Shown one piece after another: positions 11,576 to 24,987 of a stretch of 64,000 nt of DNA. Every line of letters begins with the position of its first letter. Position 1 is the stretch's first letter. The translations under genes and the position numbers were made by a program. The DNA comes from Stomorhina lunata (taxonomy: Eukaryota; Arthropoda; Insecta; Diptera; Rhiniidae), in NCBI GenBank assembly GCA_933228675.1, contig OW121744.1:56997775-57061774 (forward strand), given 5' to 3'. A model generated the notes under the pieces. It saw only the letters and a list, made by a program, of their open reading frames with translations, was not told the DNA's origin and ran no database searches.

Positions 11576-12836
11576 GATAAGCTATTATTTAATAGTTTGT
11601 CAACGAAGTATAAAGTAAAACTTTGCTTGGTTCCTGACCATTGCCTACGAAGACGCAATACAAGGTTCCAGCCAAGAACTGAGGAAACAGAAAAGAACTT
11701 GTACACTTGGACCTTATGGCCCGTCTAAATTTGTTCACAAGAACACATTTTTGTTCTTGTGAACCGCCGCACGGTGGCTCAGAATCAATTTTCATTGACC
11801 AAAACCTATATCTTTTCATGATATATAATCTTAAAATTTGTATGCCATCAGAAAGGAAACATATAAAAACTAAGGTAGGCGAAAAATGTTGTCAAAATAT
11901 TGGCAGTAGTAGGCGTGGCATGCTGCTAAAGGCAAAGAATTTTAGTTAATTTAGAAACATAAAGAATATTTGATCTCATACTAATTACGATTTCTTGAAA
12001 GCTATTATTGATAATGGGCTGCTATTTTTTTGTTATGTTGGATGGACTGTTGTTTTAAATAAATGGTTTTTGCGTACCCTGTATAATTTGTAGTTAGGGT
12101 GTTATGTAATAAATTTGAAACCATCATATAATCGTTAAATTTGAAGTTTAATAGTGTATAACTTTTAAAGGAGAAAAAAGGAACAAAAATCGAAACCATC
12201 CCGCCCGAAACCTCCCTTTTAACATTTTTTTTATTGCAATGAAAATGCTCAAAATTTGTACATACAAAATTCTATCAGAATTGCTAGAAAATTGTAGTTA
12301 ATGCAAATTGCAGATAGAGAAACGTATCTGCAATACGTGGGATGGTGGAAAAATATATTGGAAATAAGTTCACAACTTCTAAACCATTGGGCGGATTTTA
12401 AATAAGTTTCAAGAAACATCGACATGAATATCCTATCTCTTATGGTATTAAAGATATTCGACTTCAAAAATTAAATTTTTAAATTTTTGTTCCATTTGAG
12501 CCATCCTGATGAAAATACGGAAAACACCTCAATGAAAATAGGGGCAAACCTTAGGATAACAAAATATTATATTGTCATCCAGGATTGTCTTTTGGTCTAA
12601 ATTTAAGCCAATTTGGTTAAGAGGAAGTGGGTAAAAATGGGTAAGAACATTTGAAAAGGAATTACAGATCGAAAATTGAACTTTAAGCTAAAATTTCTTT
12701 ACAACCGCTGTACGGATCTTAATAAAACCGATAAAAAGCTTAAGATGTTATCTATTGACTAAAAAATGAACGACTACAAAATCTTTATTAGTTAAAAAGT
12801 AACAGAGTTTTGACCAATGAAAAACGATTCTGAACT
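11576..12836. other. No gene recognised
   Basis: AT-rich sequence with only short unsupported open frames. A small inverted pair ACAAGAACA/TGTTCTTGT lies near 11738-11762. Nothing else stands out. Confidence 0.5.
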
Positions 12837-13105
12837 ACTGTGCGCCGGGGTATAGCAGGTTAGTCATCCATTAGTACCAAGTTCGATCCCCGGCAAGACC
12901 AACTTGAAAAAATAAATATTGGGCTATGTAAAACTTCTGTAACTAATGCATTTGCCGTTCAGAGCCGGAGTGGCAAAAGAAGACAAGCATAAGTGGCATG
13001 AGAAACGATATATACAGAAATTTATAGAACGGAGTGCATTTGCCGTTCTGAGCCAGAGTTAAAACGTAGGTCCCTTTAAATGAGTCTAAAAATAGGATCG
13101 GGAAT
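12837..13105 (+). mobile_element. tRNA-derived SINE copy, shortened head
   Basis: The head has an A-box-like GGTATAGCAGGTTAGTCATCC and a B-box-like CAAGTTCGATCCCCGG, matching a tRNA-derived pol III promoter, then a body with CATTTGCCGTTC, GAGCCGGAG and AAAACGTAGGTCCCTTT. The GCATTTGCCGTTC block appears twice (about 12948 and 13037), so the copy holds an internal duplication. It runs directly into a LINE 3' end. Other copies: 47030-47374 (minus), 55655-55845 (minus, partial) and 61321-63300 (plus, split). Confidence 0.8.
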
Positions 13106-13440
13106 GGGAATTATGTATGCAGTTCTTGCTGGGTCTTAACAGGACCAGTCTTAGGAAATGCATAGGTATTCTAACTGGCGCCCTAAATTCTAGGCTAAAT
13201 GGCAGACTATGCTCAGACGAGGATTTGTCAGAGACGGTCGAGCACATCCTCTGCCACTGTCATATGCTTCAAAACCAGAGACCTTAAATTCTATGTAACA
13301 GATTCCATGAGGAACTGAGGCACATCCAGCAGTGCGAACTGTGTGATGTTGTGGGTTTTATAGTGGTACTTTTCTGATATCCCTCTCTCTTCTATTAGGA
13401 AGGATCACAATATAGCCAATGGTCTCCGAGTGTAGATGCC
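13106..13440 (+). pseudogene. LINE 3' end, same family as 61457-63216
   Basis: Contains the zinc-knuckle-like CLDxDxSExVEHILCHC motif in degraded form (LCSDEDLSETVEHILCHCHM), then a 3' UTR with GGATCACAATATAGCCAATGG. These are characters of the C-terminus of R1/LOA/I-type ORF2. Stops interrupt it just after the motif. Confidence 0.8.
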
Positions 13441-14929
13441 GTTCATTTGGCATCACCTTTCAAAACTAACCTAGCCTCAAGTGATTGCTTTTTTTGTTTC
13501 CAAGCTTGAAAAAATAGCTCGGCGAAATGAGATTTGACTCCAACGATGAAATCATTTTTAAAAAATGCATATTTGATGACATCGAAATTTAAATAGGGAT
13601 ACAAAATTGGAGAAATAGGGACACAAAATTGGAGAAATGTTGAAAAATAAATTAACCTTTTGTACAAACCTGAGTTTCATTTAAACAGTGAAGGACTTTT
13701 TGAACTGCCCTCGTAGTTCAACACATTTAAAACAAACAAACAAAAAAAAGTTTCTTTTTAATTTTAGTTTTATTCAAAAACTTAACCAAATACCAAACTA
13801 CCCTCATATATTATTAGATATTTTTATATAAGTTAAACTTCTTAATATTAATTTAATAGTTTTAATATATTTCTAATGCCATTTTAATGGTTTCCTCTCT
13901 TTTGGAAAGAAAAGTTTCCATAAAATAAAAAGCCAGAAACCAAAAATAATTTGTGTTGAACTAAATTTGAAGAGTCTTAATAATAAAATTTTGAAACACA
14001 AAAAAAAACCTTTTACGAATGACCTAAATTTTGAGAGTCGAAAATTTTTTTAAACATTTTATTTGCACAAATTGTCTTTGTGTTTAGGTAAACAAAAAAT
14101 TACATATTATTTTTATAGATATTTTATAATAAAAACGACTTAAGAACATTCTGTTTTTTTATTTAAATTTTCATGATTTTATGTTCAATGAACTTTTCTT
14201 TATCTATAAAAAAATTTATAATAAATTGTTTTTAAAGGAATATTATGTTTGCCAATTTTTTTTTGAATATTTTATGACTGGCGGCACATTCTTATAGAGC
14301 TCGGATGATATTTAATACCTATAGATTGAAAAAGACTTTTAGTATACAAAGGAGTGCAAAAAAGTTTTGACTGTTTTTGCAAATAAACAGACAGGTCGCA
14401 AATGTTTGTGCCATAATGTCTATATGGTTTCAATTTGAAATTTATTTATAACATAGTTAATGGTAAACGCTGTTTTATGTTTTGAAAATTCGAATTTTAA
14501 GATCTTTAGAAAAACAGTTTTTTTGCCTAATATTTTGAAGAGGCTTTAGAGATTTCAAAGTATCTATTGCTCTTTAAATATGCATTAATAAACTAACAAA
14601 AATGTAGCCATAGGTTAAGTTAGAAAGTTATGTCAGTTGGAAACTCTAGACGTTATCCTTAACATGATGGCTGATATACCGAGTACACTTATACAAGAAA
14701 GGTTTGTATGGCTCCCTGTAGGAAACAGTATATTACTTTCTACACTGATGACCCTCGACTCAATAAATATGAGTCTACTCTCAGGCTACCTTAAGTTTTG
14801 ACTTTCATATATTGAATTTTGGCCATAGTGTCATAAATATTCTACAAGCCTTCATGATGCACCAGGTTTATAACTTAGAATGAAAGGGTATTTTTTTTAA
14901 ATCTCCTAAAAGTATACAACGTGAAATCT
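13441..14929. other. AT-rich stretch, nothing recognised
   Basis: No open frame with family resemblance, no long inverted repeat and no tandem array seen. Several A or T runs only. Confidence 0.5.
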
Positions 14930-15230
14930 CTTCTCTGTTAAAGTCGATCGTTTTCAAATCGATCGATTTCAGATATATTTTTGAGATAGTTTTCCTCATT
15001 TTCATAAATAAATTTTTGCTTAAATTTACATTTTAATTTCTTGAGATTTAGGTATATTTTTTTCATTTCCTTTAGAAGATTTAATATGGGAGCTAGGGTC
15101 AAATGTGGACCGATTTTCATGAAATTTCGCTATTCGATTTAAGTTTATAGAAGTCTTATCTGCGCATACATTTAGCAAAAGAAACTTCAATTGTCTTTAG
15201 ATATTGACTTTTGAGAGTTGGGTTTTTCAA
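14930..15230. mobile_element. Fragment of the dispersed fly TIR element with a foldback-arm segment
   Basis: The phrase ATGGGAGCTAGGGTCAAATG followed by TGGACCGATTTTCATGAAATTT is shared with the elements at 30570-31372 and 52892-53677. At 14940-14990 it also carries TCAAATCGATCGATTTCAG and ATATATTTTTGAGATA, which match one arm of the foldback at 29508-29669. Confidence 0.65.
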
Positions 15231-15234
15231 AATT

Positions 15235-18200
15235 TTCTATACAAATGAAAATTTTTTAAAACTTATAAAAGTGGGAAAAATTTAAAATTTCCTATAAAAA
15301 GAGAAATTTTCAAAATTTCCTTTAAAAAATAGGGCACTTTCAAACTTTCTTATAAAAATGGCATAATTTCTATAAAAGTGGAAAATTTTTAAAATTTTCT
15401 ATTTAAAAATATCCAAAAAAATTTTCAAAATTTCCTATAAAAATAGGAAATTTTTCAAAATTTCCTATAAAAGTAGGAAATTTTTCAAAATTTCCTATAA
15501 AAGTAGGAAATTTTCAAAATTTCCTATAAAAATAGGAAATTTTTCAAAATTTCCTATAAAAATAGGAAATTTTTCAAAATTTCCTATAAAAATAGGAAAT
15601 TTTTCAAAATTTCCTATAAAAATAGGAAATTTTTCAAAATTTCCTATAAAAATAGGAAATTTTTCAAAATTTCCTATATAAATAGGAAATTTTTCAAAAT
15701 TTCCTATAAAAATAGGAAATTTTTCAAAATTTCCTATAAAAATAGGAAATTTTTCAAAATTTCCTATAAAAATAGGAAATTTTTCAAAATTTCCTATAAA
15801 AATAGGAAATTTTTCAAAATTTCCTATAAAAATAGGAAATTTTTCAAAATTTCCTATAAAAATAGGAAATTTTTCAAAATTTCCTATAAAAATAGGAAAT
15901 TTTTCAAAATTTCCTATAAAAATATGAAATTTTCAAAATTTCCTATAAAAATAGGATATTTTTAAAAATTTCCTACAAAAATAGGAAATTTTCAAAATTT
16001 CCTATAAAAATAGGAAATTTTCAAAATTTCCTATAAAAATAGGAAATTTTCAAAATTTCCTATAAAAATAGGAAATTTTCAAAATTTCCTATAAAAAATA
16101 GGAAATTTTCAAAATTTCCGATAAAAATAGGAAATTTTCAAAATTTCCGATAAAAATAGGAAATTTTCAAAATTTCCTATAAAAATAGGAAATTTTCAAA
16201 AATTTCCTATAAAAATAGGAAATTTTCAAAATTTCCTATAAAAATGGGAAATTTTTCAAAATTTCCTATAAAAATGGGAAATTTTTCAAAATTTCCTATA
16301 AAAATGGGAAATTTTTCAAAATTTCCTATAAAAATGGGAAATTTTTTCAAAATTTCCTATAAAAATGGGAAATTTTTCAAAATTTCCTATAAAAATAGGA
16401 AATTTTTCAAAAATTTCCTATAAAAATAGGAAATTTTCAAAATTTCCTATAAAAATAGGATATTTTTCAAAATTTCCTATAAAAATAGGATATTTTTCAA
16501 AATTTCCTATAAAAATAGGATATTTTTCAAAATTTCCTATAAAAATAGGATATTTTTCAAAATTTCCTATAAAAATAGGATATTTTTCAAAATTTCCTAC
16601 AAAAATAGGATATTTTCAAAATTTCCTACAAAAATAGGAAATTTTCAAAATTTCCTACAAAAATAGGAAATTTTCAAAATTTCCTATAAAAATAGGAAAT
16701 TTTCAAAATTTCCTATAAAAATAGGAAATTTTCAAAATTTCCTATAAAAATAGGAAATTTTCAAAATTTCCTATAAAAATAGGAAATTTTCAAAATTTCC
16801 TATAAAAATAGGAAATTTTCAAAATTTCCTATTAAAATAGGAAATTTTCAAAATTTCCTATAAAAATAGGAAATTTTCAAAATTTCCTTTAAAAATAGGA
16901 AATTTTCAAAATTTCCTATAAAAATAGGAAATTTTCAAAATTTCCTATAAAAATAGGAAATTTTTCAAAATTTCCTATAAAAATAGGAAATTTTTCAAAA
17001 TTTCCTATAAAAATAGGAAATTTTCAAAATTTCCTATAAAAATAGGATATTTTTCAAAATTTCCTATAAAAATAGGATATTTTTCAAAATTTCCTATAAA
17101 AATAGGATATTTTTCAAAATTTCCTATAAAAATAGGATATTTTTCAAAATTTCCTATAAAAATAGGATATTTTTCAAAATTTCCTACAAAAATAGGAAAT
17201 TTTCAAAATTTCCTACAAAAATAGGAAATTTTCAAAATTTCCTATAAAAATAGGAAATTTTCAAAATTTCCTATAAAAATAGGAAATTTTCAAAATTTCC
17301 TATAAAAATAGGAAATTTTCAAAATTTCCTATAAAAATAGGAAATTTTCAAAATTTCCTATAAAAATAGGAAATTTTCAAAATTTCCTTTAAAAATAGGA
17401 AATTTTCAAAATTTCCTATAAAAATAGGAAATTTTTCAAAATTTCCTATAAAAATAGGAAATTTTTCAAAATTTCCTATAAAAATAGGAAATTTTTCAAA
17501 ATTTCCTATAAAAATAGGAAATTTTTCAAAATTTCCTATAAAAATAGGAAATTTTTCAAAATTTCCTATAAAAATAGGAAAATTTTCAAAATTTCCTATA
17601 AAAATAGAAAATTTTTCAAAATTTCCTATAAAAATAGGAAATTTTTCAAAATTTCCTATAAAAATAGGAAATTTTTCAAAATTTCCTATAAAAATAGGAA
17701 ATTTTTCAAAATTTCCTATAAAAATAGGAAATTTTTCAAAATTTCCTATAAAAATAGGAAATTTTTCAAAATTTCCTATAAAAATGGGAAATTTTTCAAA
17801 ATTTCCTATAAAAAATGGGAAATTTTTTCAAAATTTCCTATAAAAATGGGAAATTTTTCAAAATTTTCTTATAAAAATGGGAAATTTTTCAAAATTTCCT
17901 AGAAAAATGGGAAATTTTTCAAAATTTCCTAGAAAAATGGGAAATTTTTCAAAATTTCCTAGAAAAATGGGAAATTTTTCAAAATTTCCTAGAAAAATGG
18001 GAAATTTTTCAAAATTTCCTATAAAAATAGGAAATTTTCAAAATTTCCTCTAAAAATAGGAAATTTTCAAAATTTCCTATAAAAATAGGAAATTTTCAAA
18101 ATTTCCTATAAAAATAGGAAATTTTCAAAATTTCCTATAAAAATAGGAAATTTTCAAAATTTCCTATAAAAATAGGAAATTTTCAAAATTTCCTACAAAA

Positions 18201-19337
18201 ATAGGAAATTTTCAAAATTTCCTATAAAAATAGGAAATTTTCAAAAATTTCCTATAAAAATAGGAAATTTTCAAAATTTCCTATAAAAATAGGAAATTTT
18301 CAAAATTTCCTATAAAAATAGGAAATTTTCAAAATTTCCTATAAAAATAGGAAATTTTCAAAATTTCCTATAAAAATAGGAAATTTTCAAAATTTCCTAT
18401 AAAAATAGGAAATTTTCAAAATTTCCTATAAAAATAGGAAATTTTCAAAATTTCCTATAAAAATAGGAAATTTTCAAAATTTCTTATAAAAATAGGAAAT
18501 TTTCAAAATTTCCTATAAAAATAGGAAATTTTCAAAATTTCCTATAAAAATAGGAAATTTTCAAAATTTCCTATAAAAATAGGAAATTTTCAAAATTTCC
18601 TATAAAAATAGGAAATTTTCAAAATTTCCTATAAAAATAGGAAATTTTCAAAATTTCCTATAAAAATAGGAAATTTTCAAAATTTCCTATAAAAATAGGA
18701 AATTTTCAAAATTTCCTATAAAAATAGGAAATTTTCAAAATTTCCTATAAAAATAGGAAATTTTCAAAATTTCCTATAAAAATAATAAATTTTCAAAATT
18801 TCCTATAAAAATAGGAAATTTTCAATATTTCCTATAAAAATAGGAAATTTTCAAAATTTCCTATAAAAATAGGAAATTTTCAAAATTTCCTATAAAAATA
18901 GGAAATTTTCAAAATTTCCTATAAAAATAGGAAATTTTCAAAATTTCCTATAAAAATAGGAAATTTTCAAAATTTCCTATAAAAATAGGAAATTTTCAAA
19001 ATTTCCTATAAAAATAGGAATTTTTCAAAATTTCCTATAAAAATAGGAAATTTTCAAAATTTCCTATAAAAATAGGAAATTTTCAAAATTTCCTATAAAA
19101 ATAGGAAATTTTCAAAATTTCCTATAAAAATAGGAAATTTTCAAAATTTCCTATAAAAATAGGAAATTTTCAAAATTTCCTATGAAAATAGGAAATTTTC
19201 AAAATTTCCTTCAAAAATAGGAAATTTTCAAAATTTCCTATAAAAATAGGAAATTTTCAAAATTTTCTATAAAAATTCAAAATTTCCTATAAAAATAGGA
19301 AATTTTCAAAATTTCCTATAAAAATAGGAAATTTTTG
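15235..19337. repeat. 29-30-bp minisatellite array, near-palindromic monomer (type A)
   Basis: About 140 copies over 4.1 kb. The core is TTTCCTATAAAAATAGGAAA, linked by TTTTTCAAAA or TTTTCAAA. Each monomer can fold on itself. Blocks of variants (GGATAT instead of GGAAAT; GGGAAA; CCTAGAAAAATGG; CCTACAAAA) cluster along the array. A block of GGATAT monomers at about 16460-16610 followed by CCTACAAAA and later CCTTTAAAA recurs at about 17045-17400, showing duplication of a segment of about 0.5 kb. Open frames through it are read-through of the repeat. Confidence 0.97.
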
Positions 19338-20347
19338 TTTTGTTTACTGCCAAAGTTAAAAATTAAATTTTGTTAAAAAAAAATGGTAATTGGTAGTTAC
19401 ATAATATTAAGAAAGGGTTGCTATTCGACAGATGACAGATCAACAAAAAACAATTTATATTATATACAACCCAAACCAAAAATTTGTGATAAAAAGTAGG
19501 TGAAGTGAAAATTTTTGCAATATGTATAGCAAAAACACGCTTGGCTTAGCAAATATTTAAACTAACAAATTGTAATAAAGTTTTAATTGAAAAACAAACA
19601 AAAAAAAAAAAATATTATTAGGCAAGGGTCATTTAGGTTTTTCATATGATATAATTTGAATAGGGTACAAAAATACTGTGAATTGTTTTCAAAATAAACT
19701 CTTCAAAATAAACCTTTTTTTTGAAATTTATGTAACTCATTAAATAAATCTTAAGACATTTTCATACAAATATGAATTTTGTAATTTAAAATTTCTTAGC
19801 TATTGTTAACATTACAGAAAAGTTGGTAACTGTTACACAAAAGTAAAATACATAAATACCCCCCATTAAGCTTAAATTAACCCTTCAAAAACTAAAAATA
19901 CAAAAGTAAATACTTTGTTAAAATCAAAGTCAAATGTTGAGAATGTTTTTCTATTCATTTGTTTGTTTTTTACTTTTTTTTTTGGTTAAAACTAAAAATA
20001 AATGGAAAACTTGGCCTTTGATGACGACACAAGTCGTACGTCTTCTGTCTGTCCTATTACTACTCATCCACATCAAATGAACAAGTAGCGGTGAGTTGCT
20101 CTAGCTGTTCAGGTTGGCGGTGGTGGTGGAGCTGCTGCTGTTGTTTAACGTAATTGAAACATGAACTGATGATGATGAACCTGTTTTGAGCGGAAAAAAA
20201 GCAACAAATAATTCTGTTTATACCCTACACCACTTTAGTGTCGGGGGTATAAGGGATTTGTAATGATAAATATTTTTAAAGCACAAAAATCAGGGTATGA
20301 AACCATTCTTGAAAAACAGCCATGTACATAGAAATAGCACACATTTT
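19338..20347. other. Unique sequence between two arrays
   Basis: Mostly AT-rich. The stretch 20020-20190 is of higher complexity (GTCGTACGTC, GGCGGTGGTGGTGGAGCTGC). A hairpin-like TACCCTACACCACTTTAGTG then TCGGGGGTATAA lies at 20221-20252 and resembles the termini of the dispersed fly TIR element. No gene seen. Confidence 0.5.
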
Positions 20348-21350
20348 AATAGAAAAAAAATTTCTTATTTTTATAGGAAAAATTTCTTATTTTTATAGGA
20401 ATTTTTAAAAAATTTCTTATTTTTATAGGAATTTTTCAAAAATTTCTTATTTTTATAGGAATTTTTCAAAAATTTCTTATTTTTATAGGAAATTTTTCAA
20501 AAATTTTTAAAGGAAATTTTTCAAAAATTTCTTATTTTTATAGGAAATTTTCCAAAAATTTCTTATTTTTATAGGAATTTTTCAAAAATTTCTTATTTTT
20601 ATAGGAAATTTTTTAAACATTTCTTATTTTTATGGGAAATTTTTTAAAAATTTCTTTTTTTTATAGGAAATTTTTTAAAAATTTCTTATTTTTATAGGAA
20701 ATTTTTTAAAAATTTCTTATTTTTATAGGAAAATTTTCAAAAATTTCTTATTTTTATAGGAATTTTTCAAAAATTTCTTATTTTTATAGGAACTTTTTCA
20801 AAAATTTCTTATTTTTATAGGAAATTTTTCAAAAATTTCTTATTTTTATAGGAAATTTTAAAAAATTTTCTTATTTTTATAGGAAATTTTAAAAAAATTT
20901 CTTATTCTTATAGGATATTTTTCAAAAATTTACTATTTTTATAGGATATTTTTCAAAAATTTACTATTTTTATAGGAAATTTTTCAAAAATTTCTTATTT
21001 TTATAGGAAATTTTTCAAAATTTTATTTTTTTAAAGGATTTTTTTCAAAAATTTCTTATTTTTATTGGAAATTTTCAAAAATTTCTTATTTTTATTGGAA
21101 ATTTTTCAAAATTTCTTATTTTTATTGGAAATTTTTCAAAAATTTCTTATTTTTATAGGAAATTTTTCAAAAATTTCTTATTCTTATAGGAAATTTTTCA
21201 AACATTTCTTATTTTTATAGGAAATTTTTCAAAAATTTCTTATTTTTATAGGAAGTCTTCTTATTTTTGTAGGATTTTTTTAATAATTTGTTATTTTTAA
21301 AGGAAATTTTTCAAAAATTTCTTATTTAAAAAAAAATTATTTTTATAAGA
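20348..21350 (+). repeat. 31-bp minisatellite array (type B), forward
   Basis: About 30 copies with core TTTCTTATTTTTATAGGAAA and linker TTTTTCAAAAA, more diverged than the later type B arrays. The same monomer recurs at 22490-24177 and 49125-51787 in this orientation and inverted at 24988-26236. Confidence 0.93.
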
Positions 21351-21539
21351 AATTTTTAAAAAATGTTTAATTTTTATAGGAATAATTTTAAAAATTTCTT
21401 TTTTTTAGTAAATTTTTCAAAAATTTCTTGTTTTTATAGGAAATTTTTCAAAAATTTCTTATTTTTATACAAAATTTTTCAAAAAATTTTAATTTTTTTA
21501 GAAAATTTTCAAGTTTCTTATTTTTATAGAAAATATTTA

Positions 21540-21870
21540 AAAAGTTTTATAAAAATGTGTATAGAAAAATTTTCGTCATAAAAATATGTATAGAAAATTT
21601 TTGATCATAAAAATTTTTATAGAAAAATTTTCATCATAAAAATTTTTATAGAAAATTTTTCGTCATAAAAATTTTTATAGAAAATTTTTGATCATAAAAA
21701 TTTTGCATAGAAAATTTTCCATCATAAAAATTTTTATAGAAAATTTTCCGTCATCAAAATTTTTTTAAAAAATTTTTAGTCATCAAAATTTTTATAAAAA
21801 ATTTTTCGTCATAAAAATTTTTTTGGGAAATTTTTCGTCTTAAGAATTTTTTGAAGAAAATTTTGTATAA
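21540..21870. repeat. About 29-bp tandem repeat (type C)
   Basis: Roughly eleven units of CATAAAAATTTTTATAGAAAA plus TTTTTCGT or TTTTTGAT. Related in style to the adjacent array, with a self-complementary AAAAATTTTT core. Confidence 0.85.
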
Positions 21871-22489
21871 TGTAAAAATACATTCGTAAACAATCTCTAG
21901 TTCATTCATTTGTTTAATTCTCGTTTTTTTAATACAAAATCTTCTTCATTTTCTGGTTTTTCTAGTTAAAATATTTTATTGCCATAAAGATTTTAACTTT
22001 TCGAATTTTTATTTTAAATTTGTATACAATTCCTATAACAAATAAAAGACAATAAGAAATAGCGTTTATATTATAGATTAATGGAAGATCCAATGAATAC
22101 TTTTGCTGTTAGATTAAAGACAGAGGCGAGTGTTATAATAAAGTTTGTTTTATTAGAGTTAGTCAAGTCAAGTTAAGGAATGATGTTATTTCTATTTTCA
22201 TCCAAAATTTATTACAAAATATGAAGAAGTTTTGACCTCATCAACTTGAAAATACTCGTACTAGACAATGTCTACAAATGGTTGAATTCAAAGAAGTCAA
22301 AGAAAGAATGAAATCATAAATAAATATGTGTATTAAATTAAATTAAATTAAAAAAATATAACAAAAAAAAAAAAACAAATACTAACAAAGCAGAAGAAAA
22401 TGAAATTTTAACTTAAGTATTGTTAAAAGAATTTATTACACTTGAACAGGGTCTGTCTATAAGAGATGCGATGTAGGAAATTATTTAAT
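21871..22489. other. Unique AT-rich spacer between arrays
   Basis: No gene, TIR or tandem repeat recognised. Confidence 0.5.
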
Positions 22490-24177
22490 AACTTTTTTAT
22501 TTTTAAAGGAAATTTTTCAAAAATTTCTTATTTTTATAGGAAATTTTTCAAAAATTTCTTATTTTTATAGGAAATTTTTCAACAAATTTTTTACTTTTAT
22601 AGGAAATTTTTCAAAAATATATTTTTTAAAATTTCTTCAAATATTTCTTCAAAAATTTCCTATTTTTATAGGAAATTTTTCAAAAATTTCTTACTTTTAT
22701 AAGAAATTTTTCATTTTAATAGGAAATTTTTAAAAAAATTCTTATTTTTATAGGAAATTTTTAAAAAATTTCTTATTTTTATAGGAAATTTTTAAAAAAT
22801 TTCTTATTTTTATAGGAAATTTGTAAAAAATTTCTTATTTTTATAGGAAATTTTTAAAAAATTTCTTATTTTTATAGGAAATTTTTCAAAAATTTCTTAT
22901 TTTTATAGGAAATTTTTCAAAAATTTCTTATTTTTATAGGAAATTTTTCAAAAATTTCTTATTTTTATAGGAAATTTTTCAAAAATTTCTTATTTTTATA
23001 GGAAATTTTTCAAAAATTTCTTATTTTTATAGGAAATTTTTCAAAAATTTCTTATTTTTATAGGAAATTTTACAAAAATTTCTTATTTTTATAGGAAATT
23101 TTTCAAAAATTTCTTATTTTTATAGGAAATTTTTCAAAAATTTCTTATTTTTATAGGAAATTTTTCAAAAATTTCTTATTTTTATAGGAAATTTTTTCAA
23201 AAATTTCTTATTTTTATAGGAAATTTTTCAAAAATTTCTTATTTTTATAGGAAATTTTTCAAAAATTTCTTATTTTTATAGGAAATTTTTCAAAAATTTC
23301 TTACTTTTATAAGACATTTTTCAAAAATTTTTTATTTTTATAGGAAATTTTTCAAAAATTTCATATTTTTATAGAAATTTTTCAAAAATTTCTTATTTTT
23401 CTAGGAAATTTTTAAAAAATTTCGTATTTTTATAGGAAATTTTTAAAAAATTTCGTATTTTTATAGGAAATTTTTCAAAAATTTTTTATTTTTATAGGAA
23501 AATTTTCAAAAATTTGTTATTTCTATAGGAAATTTTTCAAAAATTTCTTATTTTTATAGGAAATTTTTCAAAAATTTCTTTTTTTTATAAGAAATTTTTC
23601 AAAAATTTTTTATTTTTATAGGAAATTTTTCAAAAATTTCATATTTTTAGGAAATTTTTCAAAAATTTCTTATTTTTCTAGGAAATTTTTAAAAAATTTC
23701 GTATTTTTATAGGAAATTTTTAAAAAATTTCGTATTTTTATAGGAAATTTTTCAAAAATTTTTAATTTTTATAGGAAATTTTTCAAAAATTTTTTATTTC
23801 TATAGGAAATTTTTCAAAAATTTCTTACTTTTATATGAAAATTTTCAAAAATTTCTTATTTTAAAAGGAAATTTTTCAAACATTTTTTTATTTTTATAGG
23901 AATTTTTTTTAAAAATTTCTTATTTTTATAGGACATTTTTCAAAATTTTTTCACCTTTATAGGAAAATTTTCAAAATTTCTTATTTTTACAGGAAGTTCT
24001 TCAAAAATTTCTTATTTTTATAGGAAATTTTTCAAAAATTTCTTATTTTTATAGGAAATTTTTCAAAAATTTCTTATTTTTATAGGAAATTTTTCAATAA
24101 TTTCTTATTTTTATAGGAAATTTTTCAAAAATTTCTTATTTTTATAGAAAATTTTTAAAAAATTTCTTATTTTTCGA
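22490..24177 (+). repeat. 31-bp minisatellite array (type B), forward
   Basis: About 54 copies of the TTTCTTATTTTTATAGGAAA monomer with TTTTTCAAAAA linkers. The centre (about 22860-23300) is nearly homogeneous; both ends are degraded. A small block (TTTCATATTTTTATAG, then TTTCTAGG and two TTTCGTATT units) occurs at about 23355-23470 and again at about 23635-23745, a higher-order duplication. Confidence 0.96.
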
Positions 24178-24987
24178 ATATCATATATATTTATATTCTA
24201 AAAAATTGCACCTCATTCCAAGAGACCCTGTAAAGGTTTGAACATTGTTAACATACTTTCTAATTCCTATTATTAAATATTTTTGTTATTTAGACCAAAA
24301 AAATCATTGTTATTATAGTTTCTTTCTGTCAATTTATTTGTGTCTGTTTTCTGTTATTAGATTAACTATAAACTTATACTTTCAGTGGTTTTTTTCATTC
24401 TAATTTGATGACCTATTGATGTCCGCATTCAGAACGTATTTTTAATGTTTGTCGTTTGTAACATGATTATGGCCAACTAAATACAACGTCAGACAAAGTC
24501 AATTTAGTTCCATGTGAAAATGGGAGTATTATAACGCCTTGGCGTGTTCTTTAGTCATTTTTAGTTTAACATTGTACAAACTTTTTTGGTAGGCCATAAA
24601 CAAAAGTACACGCGTTACACCCAAAGTGATATATAAACATGAATGAATGAATGAACAAATGAATGAGTGAATGAATACATATTTTAATACATTTAATTAT
24701 TGTGAACTACTCTACGTTTTTTGCTGTCAATTTACACACTATTATTCACTTCTAGAACATTTTTGCCACAAGAAGTTTGTTTGTGACACATGTATAAAAA
24801 TAATTACTTCTAGATGATTGTGATTGTGTTAAAGTCCCTAAAGGCTGCATGGCTGCGAAGGATATCACAATAAAAAATTTGTTGAATATGTTAAACTGAT
24901 TTTTTTGTTGAAAGAGAAATTAAGATTTTTATTGACATATTGCGCGCGGAGTGAACACAGCAGATCTTAGATAACCTATTCCAACAT
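24178..24987. other. Unique spacer flanked by inverted satellite arrays
   Basis: About 0.8 kb without a recognised gene. Contains a GAATGAATGAATGAAC microsatellite near 24640-24680. Type B arrays flank it in opposite orientation. Confidence 0.6.

Noticed and set aside
16365..16637. 90-codon open frame with a KFPIKIGYFS repeat
   Set aside because: It is read-through of the 30-bp satellite; codon content is dictated by the monomer.
21363..21581. 72-codon open frame
   Set aside because: Lies entirely in degenerate type B/C satellite.
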